Shown here: in pieces, positions 21,333 to 33,122 of the stretch
Layout: the number at the start of each line of letters is the position of its first letter
Numbering within the stretch: the stretch's first letter is position 1
Origin: Chinchilla lanigera
Lineage: Eukaryota; Chordata; Mammalia; Rodentia; Chinchillidae
DNA length: 64,000 nt
Direction: 5' to 3'
Assembly: GCF_000276665.1 (NCBI RefSeq)
Contig: NW_004955447.1
Span: 13,647,175 to 13,711,174 of the forward strand
Made by a program: the position numbers and the translations under genes
Notes under the pieces: model-generated
Database searches by the model: none
What the model saw: the letters and a program-made list of their open reading frames with translations, nothing else
Told to the model about the DNA's origin: nothing

Positions 21333-23690
21333 TCTGACACCCAGCATGTTGGGAGTTATAGTTATGTTCCCTCTATCATCTGGAAGTTCTAAATCATTTG
21401 GAGGACTCAGTGATATACTTGGAAGGAGGTAAGAGTTTGATTTTGTTTCATGGATTCTGGGTTGTGACTCATTTAAGTAATCAAAAAATGTCATCCTGTT
21501 TGTCAGTTGCTCACGCCTTCAATTTTGTGCCTTGTCTTTTCACATGTTGTTTTTGTTAAAATGGTGGTAAATTTAAACTGAAAATATGGGAGGACTGCAA
21601 TGTTTCTTTAATGGGATATTTTACTCTTGCAAGCAAGGTTTTATATTCCTGTTTTTTATATGCTGCATTTGGACTTACTAGTTGCTTGATTTACTAGTTC
21701 TTCTTGCTTGACCTGTTTGACTTACAAGACAATAGCGCTAAGGAAAAATGATGTAGAGAATTGCCTAGCGGGCTTTGGTATGTAATGCTGTAAAGTGGGC
21801 CTTTTATGAAATCTAGTTTATATTTAGGAAATACATGCCTATCAAGAAATCACGAGACTCCATCTGCCAGTAAAAGACAAGGTCGGCAGCCATTCTCAAG
21901 ACATGAGGAGGGCAGGTTTCCCTGGGGCAGAATGGCCTGATCCCTTCCACACTCTAGAGGGAAGGTCTAACCTGCTCTGCCTCAGTTTCCTTTCTGGTCT
22001 GACTTCTGCTGGTGAGGAGGCAACCTTAGCTGTTGAGATTCCCCATTCTCACCTTTCCAAGCTGAGGGTAACGACTCATGGGCAAGTTGTCTCAAAAGCT
22101 CATTGTGAGCATGAGAAGAAAAAGCTTTCTTTTTTTGGTCTCAGTTTTGATCTTTTCCTGTCACATTATACTTTCTTTTTTGGAAGCATGTTGCTGCTAA
22201 AGGTTAGAGAAGGAGGGACCCTGAACTGTCCCAACCTTTCCCTCTGATCTAACAACAAAGAACCTTTAAGTTGATCCCATAGAAAATGAGCATTTGCTAA
22301 CAATGAAGACAGGGAAGTCATCTTAGATGAGGGATACATATCTGTCTCTGGCTCAGGTGGGACATTGGAATTTTGCTTATCCAGGAGAACACACATGAAA
22401 GCCATGTCCTGGCTTAGTGTTCTGGGCAAGGGTTTCCCTTGGGAGACTGACCCTGAGACCCCATGAAAAGAGCCAACTTCTGGGTGAGACCAGAAGGATC
22501 CATTTCCAAAGCATAATATTTAAGGGACCAGCACAGAGTGTAAGGGAGAATCCCCAATCTCCTGGCTCTCTCTCCTCTCCCAGGTCTTGTTCTCATAATT
22601 TATGTGTGTAGAGGAGGGAAATACTTTTGCTAATGTATGAATTGTGGTTGATGAATGATGCTACAAGTTCTAACCTGTGAGTTTCATAAGTGTGTTTCAG
22701 ATATAGAGACATAGAAATTTGATAGTAGGTTTTGAGTAAAACTTAGCCTTATCTTGCTGTTAAGATTGCCTCAGTGATTTGGTAGGTATCAAAAATGTCT
22801 TGGAAACTTCCTTGCCCGAGGGGCCAGGGCAGGATTTCTCGTAGTTGACTCCATCTCCATCTGGGAAGTGCTCAACCACTTCCAATTTGCCCTTTGATAT
22901 TTACCTTATTCTCTTTCAAAGATTTAGAAAGCAGTGGTTCAGATCTGTTGATTACTGGTTTTGCTCACAATGCTTCCTTCTTTAAACATGACCGCTATAG
23001 CTGGAATCAATTACAGCTTGTAAGCTCACGTGAGAGTGACTAGTATGACCGGACCTATCTTCCGTTCCTTCTCCAGATGGAGCCACCTGTTCTGGAACAA
23101 GCCACCTCTGGGAATGCCTTGAGAGATAAAAAACCAAGTGGTGATTAAAAGCAATACTATTTCTTTCCTCTTGTTGCCAATCCTTTGTAATGTATTCTTA
23201 AGCACTGGAAATTGTTCAACTCTCACATATTGAGAAAGAGCTGTTTAATATTTTTCTGCACCGACACATGGCCTGCCTATCCCCTCGAGGCAAAATGGAA
23301 TGCAGAGGGAAGTACTGATGATGATATTATTTCACGATTAGAATTTTACTTATGAGAGGGAAAAAGGTCCGAATTACCTAACGTTCAGACTTTCTTTGCA
23401 TTAAAAGATAATCTGCATTTTTGATAATCTCAAAGTATAAATGTAAGCCGCAGGAAAACAAGACACTCCTGGCCCCTCAGGCATGATTGGGTGCATCCAC
23501 TATCACTCAGTCTGAGGCACCCCTCCCTTGCCCTTTGGGACCTAGGACCAGGTTTCCAAGGCAACTTTAATGCAAGCCTCATCTACTGTTACTGAGTCTG
23601 AAGCTTCCCACACTCATTCTTCGGATCCTAAGAGTGAGGTTTCTAAGCTTGCGTAATTGAAGCCTCTACTGGGCCATACCCATCCTTAGC
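21333..23690 (+). other. Proviral leader and 5' gag region, unreadable
   Basis: Sits between the LTR and the first readable capsid fragment. No convincing matrix domain could be read. The open frames at 21903-22611 on both strands are short and unlike known Gag proteins. Part of this stretch may be unrelated insertions. Confidence 0.4.
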
Positions 23691-24668
23691 TGATTTTGTT
23701 CAAGCCCATCAAGAACAGTACCCTTCCAGGACTTAAATGGCAAATTCAACACGACCTGTGTCCGTGCATCCTTTTCTCTCGGGGACCTCAAACAGATTAA
23801 ACCAGACCTGGGTAAGGTTCAGACGACCCTGATAAGTACACTGAGGACTTTAGGAGACTTACTCAGACCTATGCACTAGACGGGAAAGATGTAAGATTAC
23901 TCTTAAATCAAACATTGACTTTTAATAAGAGACAAGCAGCATTATAAGCTGCTATTACATTTGGAGATGAATATAATATTACTAATTTTAGGAGGCCAAA
24001 AGACAGGCAGCCAGGGACAGATGGTTCTTAGTGGAGCACAAGCAGTCCCTACACAAAACCCTTACTGGCCTACTAGCCACACAGGAGGCTGGAATAGGAG
24101 ACATCTTCAGACATGTATTCTTGAGGGTCTAGGGACAAGGACGAAGCCCGTCAATTATTTCAAATTGTTAACTATTCATCAGGAGAAAGAATAGAAATCC
24201 CCTGTTTATAAGAGGCATTGACGAAACATACATCCCTAGCTCCTGTTTTGATAGGAGGACAGATTATTCTTAAAGACAAGTTTGTTATCCAGTCAGCCTT
24301 AGATATTAGGACAAGCTACAAAGGATAGCTTTTACTCCAGATAGCTCACTTGATACTTCAGTAAAACTGCCTCCTCAGTATTTTATAATCAAGACCAGGA
24401 GGAGACCAAAGAGAAAAAATAAAGAGACCAAGAGAAAATGTCTACCTTTGTTTTGGCCTTTAAAGGAATAGACCCGAAGTCTGATTCCCAATACTCCAAG
24501 AGCTCAAAGACTTAACTCACGGGCTACCACTGTGGAGAGCCAGGCCACCTCAGGAGGGATAGTGACAAGAACCGTCATGATAAGAGCCCCCCCACCTCCC
24601 AGCCGTGCCCTGATTGCAAAGGTGGCCACCAGAAGTCAGACTGCTCCCTGACGTGGGGGCCCAGCAAT
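23691..24668 (+). pseudogene. gag: gag remnant: capsid and nucleocapsid
   Basis: A fragment near 23775-23875 reads FSLGDLKQIKPDLG and onward, like the capsid N-terminal region of gammaretroviruses. A further capsid-like piece lies near 23890-23970. At 24522-24668 one frame encodes two zinc-knuckle-like motifs: YHCGEPGHLRRD, in which the first and last cysteines are replaced by glycine and serine, and CPDCKGGHQKSDC, which has one residue fewer than usual before its histidine. A stop follows shortly. Gag packages viral RNA and forms the shell; this copy is broken by several stops and shifts. Confidence 0.75.
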
Positions 24669-24739
24669 TAGACACATCTTACAAGCTGGCCCAGCAAGAC
24701 TGAAGGGGCCCGGGACACTCTCTGCGTTCTCCCTCTGGC

Positions 24740-25085
24740 TGGACTGTCATCTCCACAGAAGAGCCCTGGGTAGTCATGACTACAGAGGAAAAAGAAACCA
24801 GCCTATTCCTGGACACTGGTGTGTGTTTCTCAGTTCTTCTTTTCAACCCTGACCTTCCTTCCAGCCATCATACTTCTGTGAATGGAGTCACGGGAGAGGC
24901 AGTAACACTATTTCTCACAGCCCTTAGGCTGCAGCTGGGATGGCTTTCTTTTTACACATTCCTTTTTAATCATGCCTGAAAGTCTAGTTCCCCTCCTGGG
25001 AAGAGATGCTTTATCTTACTTGAACACTGTAATATACATGCACCTAGGTCAAGTACGCTATCTCCCCCTCGTGGAAAAAGAAATA
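24740..25085 (+). pseudogene. pro: Retroviral aspartic protease remnant
   Basis: The open frame 24776-24979 carries the retroviral protease active-site motif LDTG (24809-24820) preceded by 'TSLF', a normal context. The later flap and second-half motifs are only partly recognisable, and the coding continues in another frame from about 24980 ('LLGRDAL' type text). Broken, so no active dimer can form. Confidence 0.75.
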
Positions 25086-25820
25086 AATCCTTAAATATGG
25101 GCAACTAAGGGTAAAATAGGTAGAGCAGTAAGAGCTGCCCCAGTGCAAATATATCTCAAAGATCCAACTCTTTTTCCTTAGCAGACACAATACCTCCGAA
25201 GGCCTGAAGTTAGGAGAGGATTTATGTCTATAGTTGACAACTTAAGGGCACGGGGTCTACTCACACACTCTTGCAGTCCTTGCAACACTCCATCCTGGGC
25301 AATTTAAAAACCCAATGGGGAGTGGAGGTTGACACAGGATCTTCACTTGGTAAATGAGGCAGTAGTGCCAATTCACCCAGTGGTACCTCACCTGTAGATT
25401 CTCCTTTCTCAAACGCTGGAAAATGCTGGTTGATTTTCAGTGACAGATTTTAAAGATGCCTTCTTTTGTGTTTCTTTACATATGGATTCCGAGTTTCTTT
25501 TTGCCTTTGAAAATCCTCATGACCAGGCCTCTCAACTGGCTTGAACCATGCTTCCTTAAGGGTTCAGAGAGAATTCTCAGCTTTTTGAGCAAGAGTTTTC
25601 CCAAGACTTGGCATGTTTGGAATTCTCCCAAGTCCCAGTCCTGCAATGTGTAGATGATATACTGTTATGTGCCCCCTCAAAAGAGCTCTCTAGCCGTGGC
25701 ACCCATGCTCTGCTGAATTTTCTATTAGACAGTGGTTATAAGGTCTCTAGGTCTAAGACACAACTTTGCAGCCTTAAGGTAAAATATTTGAGCCTTATCA
25801 TATCTAAGGGAACCTGAAGA
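25086..25820 (+). pseudogene. pol: Reverse transcriptase remnant
   Basis: Follows protease in several frames. Readable parts include the palm-entry text 'SVTDFKDAFF', which holds the first catalytic aspartate, and the catalytic box at 25647-25658, which reads CVDD in place of the usual YVDD. The text after it, 'ILLCAPSKE' and 'GYKVSRSKTQLC', follows the gammaretroviral palm. Several in-frame stops and the tyrosine-to-cysteine change mean it is inactive. Confidence 0.85.
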
Positions 25821-26708
25821 CTTGGGGAAGAATTACACCAACACTTTCCTTCCCACATCCCAAGACCCTAAAACAGCTAAGAAGATTCCTAGGAATTACA
25901 GGCCTTCGTCACCTCTGAATAGCAGGATATGATGAGATCTCATGACCACTCTATCAGTTATAAAGGAAGCCAAGAAGGTAGATACTTATATTTTAACCTC
26001 AGAACCTGATTCCCCAACTGCACTCCAGAAGCTTAAACAAGTGTTTCTAAATGCTCCAGAACTAAATCTACCATCAGGACAATGCTTCTGTTGAGGAAGG
26101 GTTGGGCGTGGCTTTGGGAGTGCTTACACAGGATCGAGGACCTGCTCAACAACCTCTAGGGTATCTGAGTCATAAACTCGATACTGTAGCAAAGGGATGG
26201 CCTGTGTGCCTTAGAGCTATGGCTGCCGTGGCTCTCCTGGTACCAGAGGCATCCAAGCTGACTTTAGGCAAAGATCTCATTGTATATTCACCTCACAATG
26301 TGGCTGTACTTTCTTCCAAAGGACTACCAGACAACCACCTTCCTAAACACCAGACTCTACTTCTAGAAGGAGCAGCCATTCAAATGAAGACATGTTTCTC
26401 CTTAAGCCCTGCCACGTTTCTACCAGAAAAAGAAGAAACTGAGGCTGAAAAACATGACTGCCAACAAGTAATTCTCCACGCATATGCAGCCAGAGTACTG
26501 ACCCTGATTTGACCCTCTTCTGTGATGGCAGTGCCTTCATGGAAAATGGGACAAGAAAGACAGGGTACGCGGTACTGACTCCACATCAGACACTGGAAAA
26601 TTCCTCACTTGTCCCTGGGACTGGTTCCCAGAGCAGAACTCATAACACTGGCATGGGGTTTACAACTCAGTAAAGGACAGAAAGTCAATATTCATACAGA
26701 TAATGATG
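25821..26708 (+). pseudogene. pol: RT connection and RNase H remnant
   Basis: Open frame 26102-26512 (136 codons) matches the connection region after the gammaretroviral RT thumb (for example 'LGYLSHKLDTVAKGWP'). RNase H follows with its catalytic acids visible: Asp in CDGS (26524-26526), Glu in RAEL (26636-26638) and Asp in HTDN (26699-26701). The first lies in a different frame from the other two, so at least one frameshift separates them. RNase H removes RNA from the RNA-DNA hybrid; this copy cannot be translated whole. Confidence 0.85.
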
Positions 26709-27345
26709 ATTGGATGTTAACTCCAACTGTAGGACACCTTAGTAGAAAGGTCCTTTATGTTGGGAACAAAAAAAATGCTCCTATTCTCGTTGGCCTAACT
26801 CTGTTACATACATGGGATGGCCACCCCCTGCACAGTGTATACACACCAGAACTTTATAGGTCACAAACTGGTTTGCAAGGGACTGGTTTAATCACCGGAA
26901 TTAGACTGGAGCACCCCAATAGCACTCACTGGTTCCATGGAAGCAATTTATGGCCCTGGCTACCACCTGAATGGTTGATAGGGAGATGCATGCTGGGATT
27001 TGTGTGGTTACAAGGCAGGAGTGTCAAAAGTATCAACAAACCTGCAGACTTACCGCAGCTAGGACTTCAGTGGCCGATAAGTGTGTTTTGCTGGTATGAC
27101 CATCTGGCCTCTGTCTTTATAACTTCCCTGGGATTAAAGGATGTCATGTAACACATTGAGGCCTTGACTAACTACTCTCAACAGGCCTTAAACAACACCT
27201 CAGCTGGTCTTGCACTCCTAAATGAAGAAGTAAAAGTGATGAAACAAGCATCTAAAGATATTTCTTTAGTTTGTTCCAATAATGTCAGCATTTGGCTACA
27301 TAAGGAAGTTAAAGGAGATCAGACTATGTACTCCCTTCTCTAAAA
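26709..27345 (+). pseudogene. env: env remnant joined to RNase H
   Basis: The frame that holds the end of RNase H stays open to 27151 (whole frame 26609-27151, 180 codons) and changes into envelope-like text: 'HTWDGHPLHSVYTPELY' and 'CMLGFVWLQGR'. After a stop, transmembrane-subunit-like heptad text follows in the same frame ('IEALTNYSQQALNNTSAGLAL'-like, about 27150-27260). There is no room for integrase, so roughly a kilobase of pol plus the start of env is deleted. The protein would have been the surface/fusion glycoprotein; this is a broken relic. Confidence 0.65.
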
Positions 27346-28181
27346 ACTTGAGTTTTCCCTCTGCATTATAAAGGGGCCATTATTATCATTGTTTAAATAA
27401 AATATTTATCTTTTAAAAGTAAGTGGTTTTGTGCTTGATATTTGAAAATATTGTCAGGAAAAATGCACATTCACTTCAGGTAGGTTTAGATCCAGAGCAC
27501 CTTTCTAGATCAGTTATAAAGGAAGGATTCACAAAGAAAGTGAGATTTCAAGACCTTCTGGAGATGGTGAGGAGAAAAACAGACTAAGGAGAAGGTGAGC
27601 TAAAATTTGTGTCAGACGTTGTAGTCTTTGTTTTTTGAACATTAACAGATTTAACACTGTGAGGTAAATATTCCCAAGAAGAGAGGATTTTAGCTCATGA
27701 AGGACAAATTTGTCATCCAAATAATAGAGCTGAAATTCACACCTAGATCCCATTGAATTTCACAGTCATTAGGCACTGATAAATTTTTATCAAAGTATGT
27801 TTCAAAAAATAGCACACCATGGAAAGTTAAGAACAAATACTTCTAAAGTTGGACAAGCAGATTCAAAATTGTTATTTTGAAAGAAAAAGAAAGAAAATAA
27901 AATTGTTATTTTGGGGTTTTTTTCTCTTTAAAATAAAAAGAAGTCAATTTCCTTTTAATTGCAACTGAGCTTCCACAGAGTAATTGTGGTAGGAGTCTCT
28001 AAGACAAGCTGTACAATGCAGCATCTCCACAATTCATTTGATGGAAGTCCTTTTGCACAAGAAAAAGGGATAGTGCATGTGTTCTGTGGAGCACTCCTGA
28101 CCCTGAACTTGCACCTACAATCAGAATCAGTATAAAGAGGAGAATCTTGGGCAGGTGTTTTTTAGTTATCAGTTTGTATTA

Positions 28182-28230
28182 AGATATATATATATGGATA
28201 TATAGATAGATAGATATAGATATAGATATC
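28182..28230. repeat. TA / GATA microsatellite
   Basis: A compound tract of TA followed by GATA and ATAGAT units. Confidence 0.9.
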
Positions 28231-28642
28231 AATGAGACACAAGCACATCAAGAGACAGCATGTTAAGGACATGTTCTTGCTGTCTATTGCATTCTTTGGT
28301 AAACTGCTTTAAGCCACACTACTAAAATGATTCACTTACAAAACAAAGAAAAATATGCACCAAAGATTCAGAGCACAGCAAAATAAAATAAAGTTCTTGC
28401 CAAGTCCACCTTTGAAAAAGAGAAAGGAAAATGTGATGGTGATAATTCTATCAATGAGCTTTTAAGAAAGACATTAATACAATTTTTTGTAAATAGTTAA
28501 GTAAAGCAGAATACTTGAACTTCTCCAATGATTTCGGTTGAAGAACTGTAACCCTAGAGATGATGTTCAAGGAAAATTACCTATGGAGATGTTGGTGTGC
28601 ATTATACTCATAAATGTGTGCATAGGGGCTGAGTACATCCCA

Positions 28643-28671
28643 GCGCACGCACACACACACACACACACACA
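28643..28671. repeat. CA dinucleotide microsatellite
   Basis: A CA run starting with two CG-interrupted units (CGCACGCACA...). Confidence 0.95.
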
Positions 28672-28871
28672 AAGGTCCTACTGGTTCCTTCCCTGAGCAA
28701 AGCTGGCTAGTTTTAAAAGTGAGAAGATGGAATAACAACTATAACTTTATGATATGAGGATAGTTTACAATTTACCTCAAGGAAGTTATGTATCATAAAT
28801 GTGTTGATACAATACTTGTGTTTCTATGTTTATATGTGTTTATATAACATACATGTACACATGTTACGTTG

Positions 28872-29218
28872 TGTTAGTTACTTTTCTCATTGTGGAGACA
28901 AAACACACTATTCCCTATGTTAAAGGAGAAAAGGTTTATTTAGCTCAGAGTTTGCAGACGTTTCAGTCAACAGTTGGCTGGCTCCAAGGCAGGGGGCATG
29001 GCGGACAGGCATCACAGAGGAGAAATGCTTCATGGTGGGCAAAAGGTAGCAAAACACACTTGATTAAGGGAGTGTCAAACCAATCAGTGCACTGACTGAG
29101 TAATCACACACCCTTAGTCCCAGCATCACACACTCCAGATTCAGCTACCTCTGAAAAAATCCCGCCTATAACCACATGAGGCTTTCTGGGAACATCTAGA
29201 CCCAAGACATAACACACA
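28872..29218 (+). mobile_element. Rodent hAT-like (URR1-type) repeat, copy 2
   Basis: 'tagttacttttctcattgtgg' on the left and 'cacatgaggctttctgggaac' plus 'gacataacacac' on the right, with 'ggtttatttagctcagagtttg' and 'tggctggctccaaggcaggg' inside. The same word order appears at 40420 and 48928. The ends resemble short inverted repeats (gtgtta / taacac). Non-coding, so moved by another element's transposase if at all. Confidence 0.7.
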
Positions 29219-29399
29219 CATATATAAAAGTACACACGCATACATGTTATTCTTTTTTCCTTTTTCTGCCTTTCTTCCTCTACACTGTAATTACAGTAAG
29301 GATTCAAGCTGAGTGTTTTTTATAGAAGCTGCTCTTTTCAGCTGTCCATGAAATCCTCATTGTGAATGAAATTCTTCTGAACGATCTGCACTGAAGCTG

Positions 29400-29600
29400 C
29401 TAGGAGCACTTTAGAGCTTTATAGACTTGGATTTGAGCATATCCCAAAACAGAACAGTTGTGAGACTTCATTCAATTTGCTTAACTTTTCAAGATTCCAT
29501 TTCCTCTTGTGTGAAATAGGCTTGCTGTGAATATTAAATCATATATTATTGTAAAGTGCACAGGAAAGTTTTGGGTAAACTACTAAGTTGGGAACTGGTA
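29400..29600 (+). mobile_element. MIR: MIR SINE fragment
   Basis: The order 'caatttgcttaacttttcaag', 'ccatttcctcttgtgtgaaatagg', 'ttgctgtgaatattaaatc', 'aaagtgcacaggaaag' matches MIR from the core to the 3' part. Confidence 0.65.
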
Positions 29601-30049
29601 TTATTTCCTGGTTTAATGAACATTAACCCATGCAACATTGCAAAGGAAATACATAGTTCTAGCCCCTTCTCAAGTGTTTCCACGAAGTTACTTCAGTGAC
29701 AAGAACCTCCCCAAGGTATGTGGGTCACTAGGTCTAATACCCCAAGAACTGATTTGGGTGGCATGCAAATTTTACTTTGTGTTCAATAATCTATCCCACC
29801 AGGCTGTTTCTGCCAGGGCAAAGGATACTCAAGCAAAGGTCTGAATTCATATATGAAATAATGAAGTCTGAAGAGGAGTACATCTATCTTCAGTCTACCC
29901 AGAAGTTTTTCAAGGCAAGTAAGGCAGAAACAAGGCTGGGGAGGACAGGCCAGTCTTGGCAATGCAGTGGGAGATCAATAAGGCAAGGAAGTGCTCACAG
30001 TGAACATGAGCTTCTGTGAGGTGTCATACAGGCCAAGCAGACATGCTGT

Positions 30050-30175
30050 TCATCCCTCAAAATCAAAATAAAGCTCAAAGAGGTTAAACACTATGCCCAA
30101 GACTGCACAGCTCATACAGGGGAGAACCATGATGTAAACTCAGAAGTCCTTGTACTTCATCACCAGGCCATCATG
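30050..30175 (-). mobile_element. MIR: MIR SINE fragment
   Basis: 'agaggttaaacactatgcccaag' followed by 'actgcacagctc' is the reverse complement of the MIR core. Confidence 0.65.
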
Positions 30176-31255
30176 AGATCAGTGTGTGAAACAGAGTCCA
30201 GCAAGAAGAATGAGGAATGGAGAATGATGGTCCAAACACCTCCTTAGAGCAATGTGTTTGTGAGAACCCTTTCGGATTAAAGGGAAAAGAAGCAATTTAA
30301 AACAGTCTGATCAAGAAAGGATGAACTGATTCCAATTTTACATTATTACAGAACTACCCATGGATTTCCTCAATATAGCTGCAAAACACTGGACAATGGT
30401 AACTCCAAGAGTCCATTCAGTGACTGTAACAGCCTATCTCAAAAACTCACTGAAAAACCAATGTGTCTCTCCAAAATCTGTGTATAGATACCAGGGAAGG
30501 ATTCTGATTGAGCCTCCTTGGATCTTTCCCCTTAAAATTATTCTGACTGTAAGAATAGAGACTTACATTTGACCAAGCTTCCATTGCACTTGTGAGAAAA
30601 GGTTACTTGCTAGCTAGAAATCGTAGCTGCTAAAGTCCAATACAGAAGATGTATGGAATTTTCCCATCTTGGCCCAGGGAACAAACATTAATTCTAGTAA
30701 TTTAATTGAGTTGAAAGGGGCAGTTAACTTTCAAACTTGTCCTCAAAAAATCATAATGGCTTCAAGAATATATAATTGTGTACATCTTTGAAAAAGCATT
30801 TTTCACACTATATTTCCTTTATGAAATGATTCATTTTCCTTTTCATTCTAACTAGATAACCTGCAGAAGATCCATGCATGCGAGAATCTACAAAATTTAG
30901 CCTTGATGTCAGCAACTATAACACATTTCTCGGACCCTCCCACACCTTAAGCTCTTGCACTGAGCCACTGGGTCAGCATCTGAGAGTCCCCTGAGGCAGT
31001 GTGCTTCTGTCAAAGCTTACAATTGTTTAATGTCTGAGATGGGATCCATTAGTCTCAGCATATAAATCCATGCATACTATAATGTGAGGTTAGAGCTATA
31101 AAAAGAGTGCTGATGTCAAAACTGTTTTGAATTTATAATGCGGACATGAATACCTCTACACAGATAATGCAAATAAACTAGAGGCATAGATACCAGCAAA
31201 ATGTTCAGGGAGTCTAAGATAGTCAACAGAGATAAACAACATAAGTAAAATGACA
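30176..31255. other. Unassigned sequence
   Basis: No gene or repeat recognised. Open frame 30360-30572 has no recognisable product. Confidence 0.45.
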
Positions 31256-31259
31256 TATT

Positions 31260-31748
31260 TAGTTAGTCAGTTTAGCAACAAATATTTTTGAGTGCCTGCC
31301 ATGGACCAAACACTATGCTTATCACTAGGCACAAAAATATAAATGATATCATCTCTGCACCGGAGTTCAATATTTGGAAGAGGGAAAAATGCAGAGATAG
31401 TGACAATATAGCAAGGTATTTGCTGAGCTACAGATGTACTCAGGATATCAAGGGAGACTCAAGGTATGAAGAGATCACAGGGAAAGGGAACTTGGTCTGC
31501 TTTAGAGGTCAAGCATGGGCTTCCTAGATATTATAACACGTGAGCTGGGTTCTGAAGGTGAAGTAAGACTGTGTACATAAAAGAAGGCAGACAAGCATTC
31601 AAAATAAAAGGAAAACATGAATACATACACAGAAGTGTGGAATAGCATGAGGTATCTTGAGCCAAATGCATAGTTGCAATCTTTAAGAGTAAATTATAAC
31701 TCATGATGAGGAATGAAGTAGGGGGAGAGAAAGCTAAATGCAAGATAG
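31260..31748 (-). mobile_element. L2: L2 LINE 3' fragment
   Basis: 'caacaaatatttttgagtgcctgccatgg' followed by 'aaacactatgcttatcactaggcac' is the complement of the L2 3' end. Later 'gagctgggttctgaaggtgaag' also fits. It is cut at 31749 by an LTR-like element. Confidence 0.65.
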
Positions 31749-32090
31749 TGTTGTGGTCTGATTGTTAGTGTCCCCACAAAATTCCTATGCCGAAGCCCTA
31801 AACCCCATTGTAAAGATATTGGAATGGTGGCACGTTCAAGAGCTATTTAGGTTTAGATTAAATCATGAGGGTAGAGTCCCCAGGAGGCATTGGTAGCCCT
31901 ACAAAAGCAGGAAGAGACACTGAGTGTCTTCTCTCCACCATGTGAGGAGGCAGCAAGAGGCCAGGCATCTATCTACAAGGCCAAAAGGGGGTAACAACCT
32001 GCTTTCAGGCTAGAAGTCTGAGGAACAGAGAGATATAGTATCCTTTGGTTAAATTACCCAGCCCTTTTTGTTATAGTCTATGTAAACTGA
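31749..32090 (+). mobile_element. Ancient LTR-like repeat, copy 3
   Basis: Begins 'tgttgtggtctgattgttagtgtcccc', continues 'cctatgccgaagccctaaacccc' and 'ctccaccatgtgaggagg', and ends near 'ttgttatagtctatgtaaac'. Same family and strand as 13079; opposite to 18060. It interrupts L2-like sequence. Confidence 0.7.
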
Positions 32091-32894
32091 GGCAAGTAGT
32101 AGGAACCAGTTCATGAAAATCTCCCAAAGTCTTAATACTTTGTAAGGGGCCAGAGTATACCAGGCCAGTATCAGGGTTACCTTTCTGCGCATGACTCTGG
32201 CAACTTTGCTGAGACTGCACACCAGTGCCACCCCAGTGAGCCACAAGGAGGCTACTGCAGTAGGTAGAGAGAGAGGTACTTCTAGCTTGTAATGGTATAA
32301 GCAAGAAGAGTCAAACATCCAGCACACCTGTAGGTAAATATAGTAAGAATGTGGCAAAGACAGGATGTGCAATGAGACGGATGGAGAGGAATCAAGAGTA
32401 AGACCTGAGTGTCAGAATGATTGACAGAAGATTCTGAGATGTCCTACACTTAACTTCAAGTAGGAAGATGGAGGGCAGAAAAGACCTAGGATGTTGACCA
32501 GTGAAGAAGCTGTGGACTAAGAGCAAGGGATTCATGTTCTTGAGTGTATTGTACAACCTTAATTGAAATCCAAGTACACCCCCATAGGCATCAACCATCC
32601 TACTTACAACCCCAACTAATCCAGAGCAACAATTACTCCTTCCTTATGGGCTGTCCTGCCATGTCAGAGCTTTCTCCACTTCCCATAATCCCACTCTTCA
32701 TGTCTAGCCAATATAAGTTCAATGGAAACAACTGGTCCCCTCATTCTTATTTTGGGTGAGGTCCAACTCTGCGGATGGCTACAGGACAGGTTTTGGTAAT
32801 CGTCAAGAGAGCAGCTTCGCTAAAGAGGTAAGAAAATTGTCTGTCCCACATGTTAAGGGCTAGGGTGGAAAAAAGACAAAGTATTCAATGAGAT
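32091..32894. other. Unassigned; possible further L2 trace
   Basis: Short text near 32360-32440 ('gatggagaggaatcaagag') could be the continuation of the L2 before 31749. Otherwise nothing is recognised. The two overlapping minus-strand open frames at 32049-32372 are without family resemblance. Confidence 0.35.
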
Positions 32895-33122
32895 TGCTGT
32901 GTCAACCTAGAGAAAACGTTCCTAACATTTATCTGGAACCAGAAGAGACCCAGAATAGCAAAAGCAATTCTGGGAAACAAAGGCAAGGCAGGACGTATCA
33001 CAATCCCTGACTTGAAATTATGCTACAAAGCTACTGTGATAAAATTAGCATGGTACTGCCAAAAAAACAGACCTGAAGATCAATGGAACAGACTGGAAGA
33101 TGCAGACACAATCACAAAGGCA
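32895..33122 (+). mobile_element. L1: L1 ORF2 fragment (after RT core)
   Basis: Translates in the plus direction as L1 ORF2 sequence downstream of the RT active site: '[16 protein letters not shown]' and '[19 protein letters not shown]', with 'RPEDQWNR' after it. About 228 bases, isolated, with no 3' UTR or tail, so probably an internal fragment of a rearranged or partly deleted L1. Confidence 0.85.

Larger units (their letters stand above)
20865..27410 (+). mobile_element. Decayed class I endogenous retrovirus (provirus)
   Basis: A gammaretrovirus-like provirus in the order 5' LTR, leader, gag, protease, reverse transcriptase/RNase H, env. All reading frames are broken by stops and frameshifts. 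Integrase is missing: env-like sequence follows RNase H directly, in one frame. No second LTR is found after env; the sequence runs into unrelated DNA near 27400. It cannot make virus. The flanking duplication cannot be tested because the 3' end is absent. Confidence 0.85.
27411..28871. other. Unassigned sequence with two microsatellites
   Basis: No gene. No copy of the proviral LTR is found here, which supports loss of the 3' LTR. A-rich runs lie near 27880-27950. Confidence 0.5.

Noticed and set aside
26102..26512. 136-codon frame as a possible domesticated host gene
   Set aside because: It is RT connection sequence of the provirus, with frameshifts on both sides; no sign it is kept open by selection.
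28182..28671. Repeat array considered as CRISPR
   Set aside because: Simple microsatellites without spaced repeats, in a mammalian genome.
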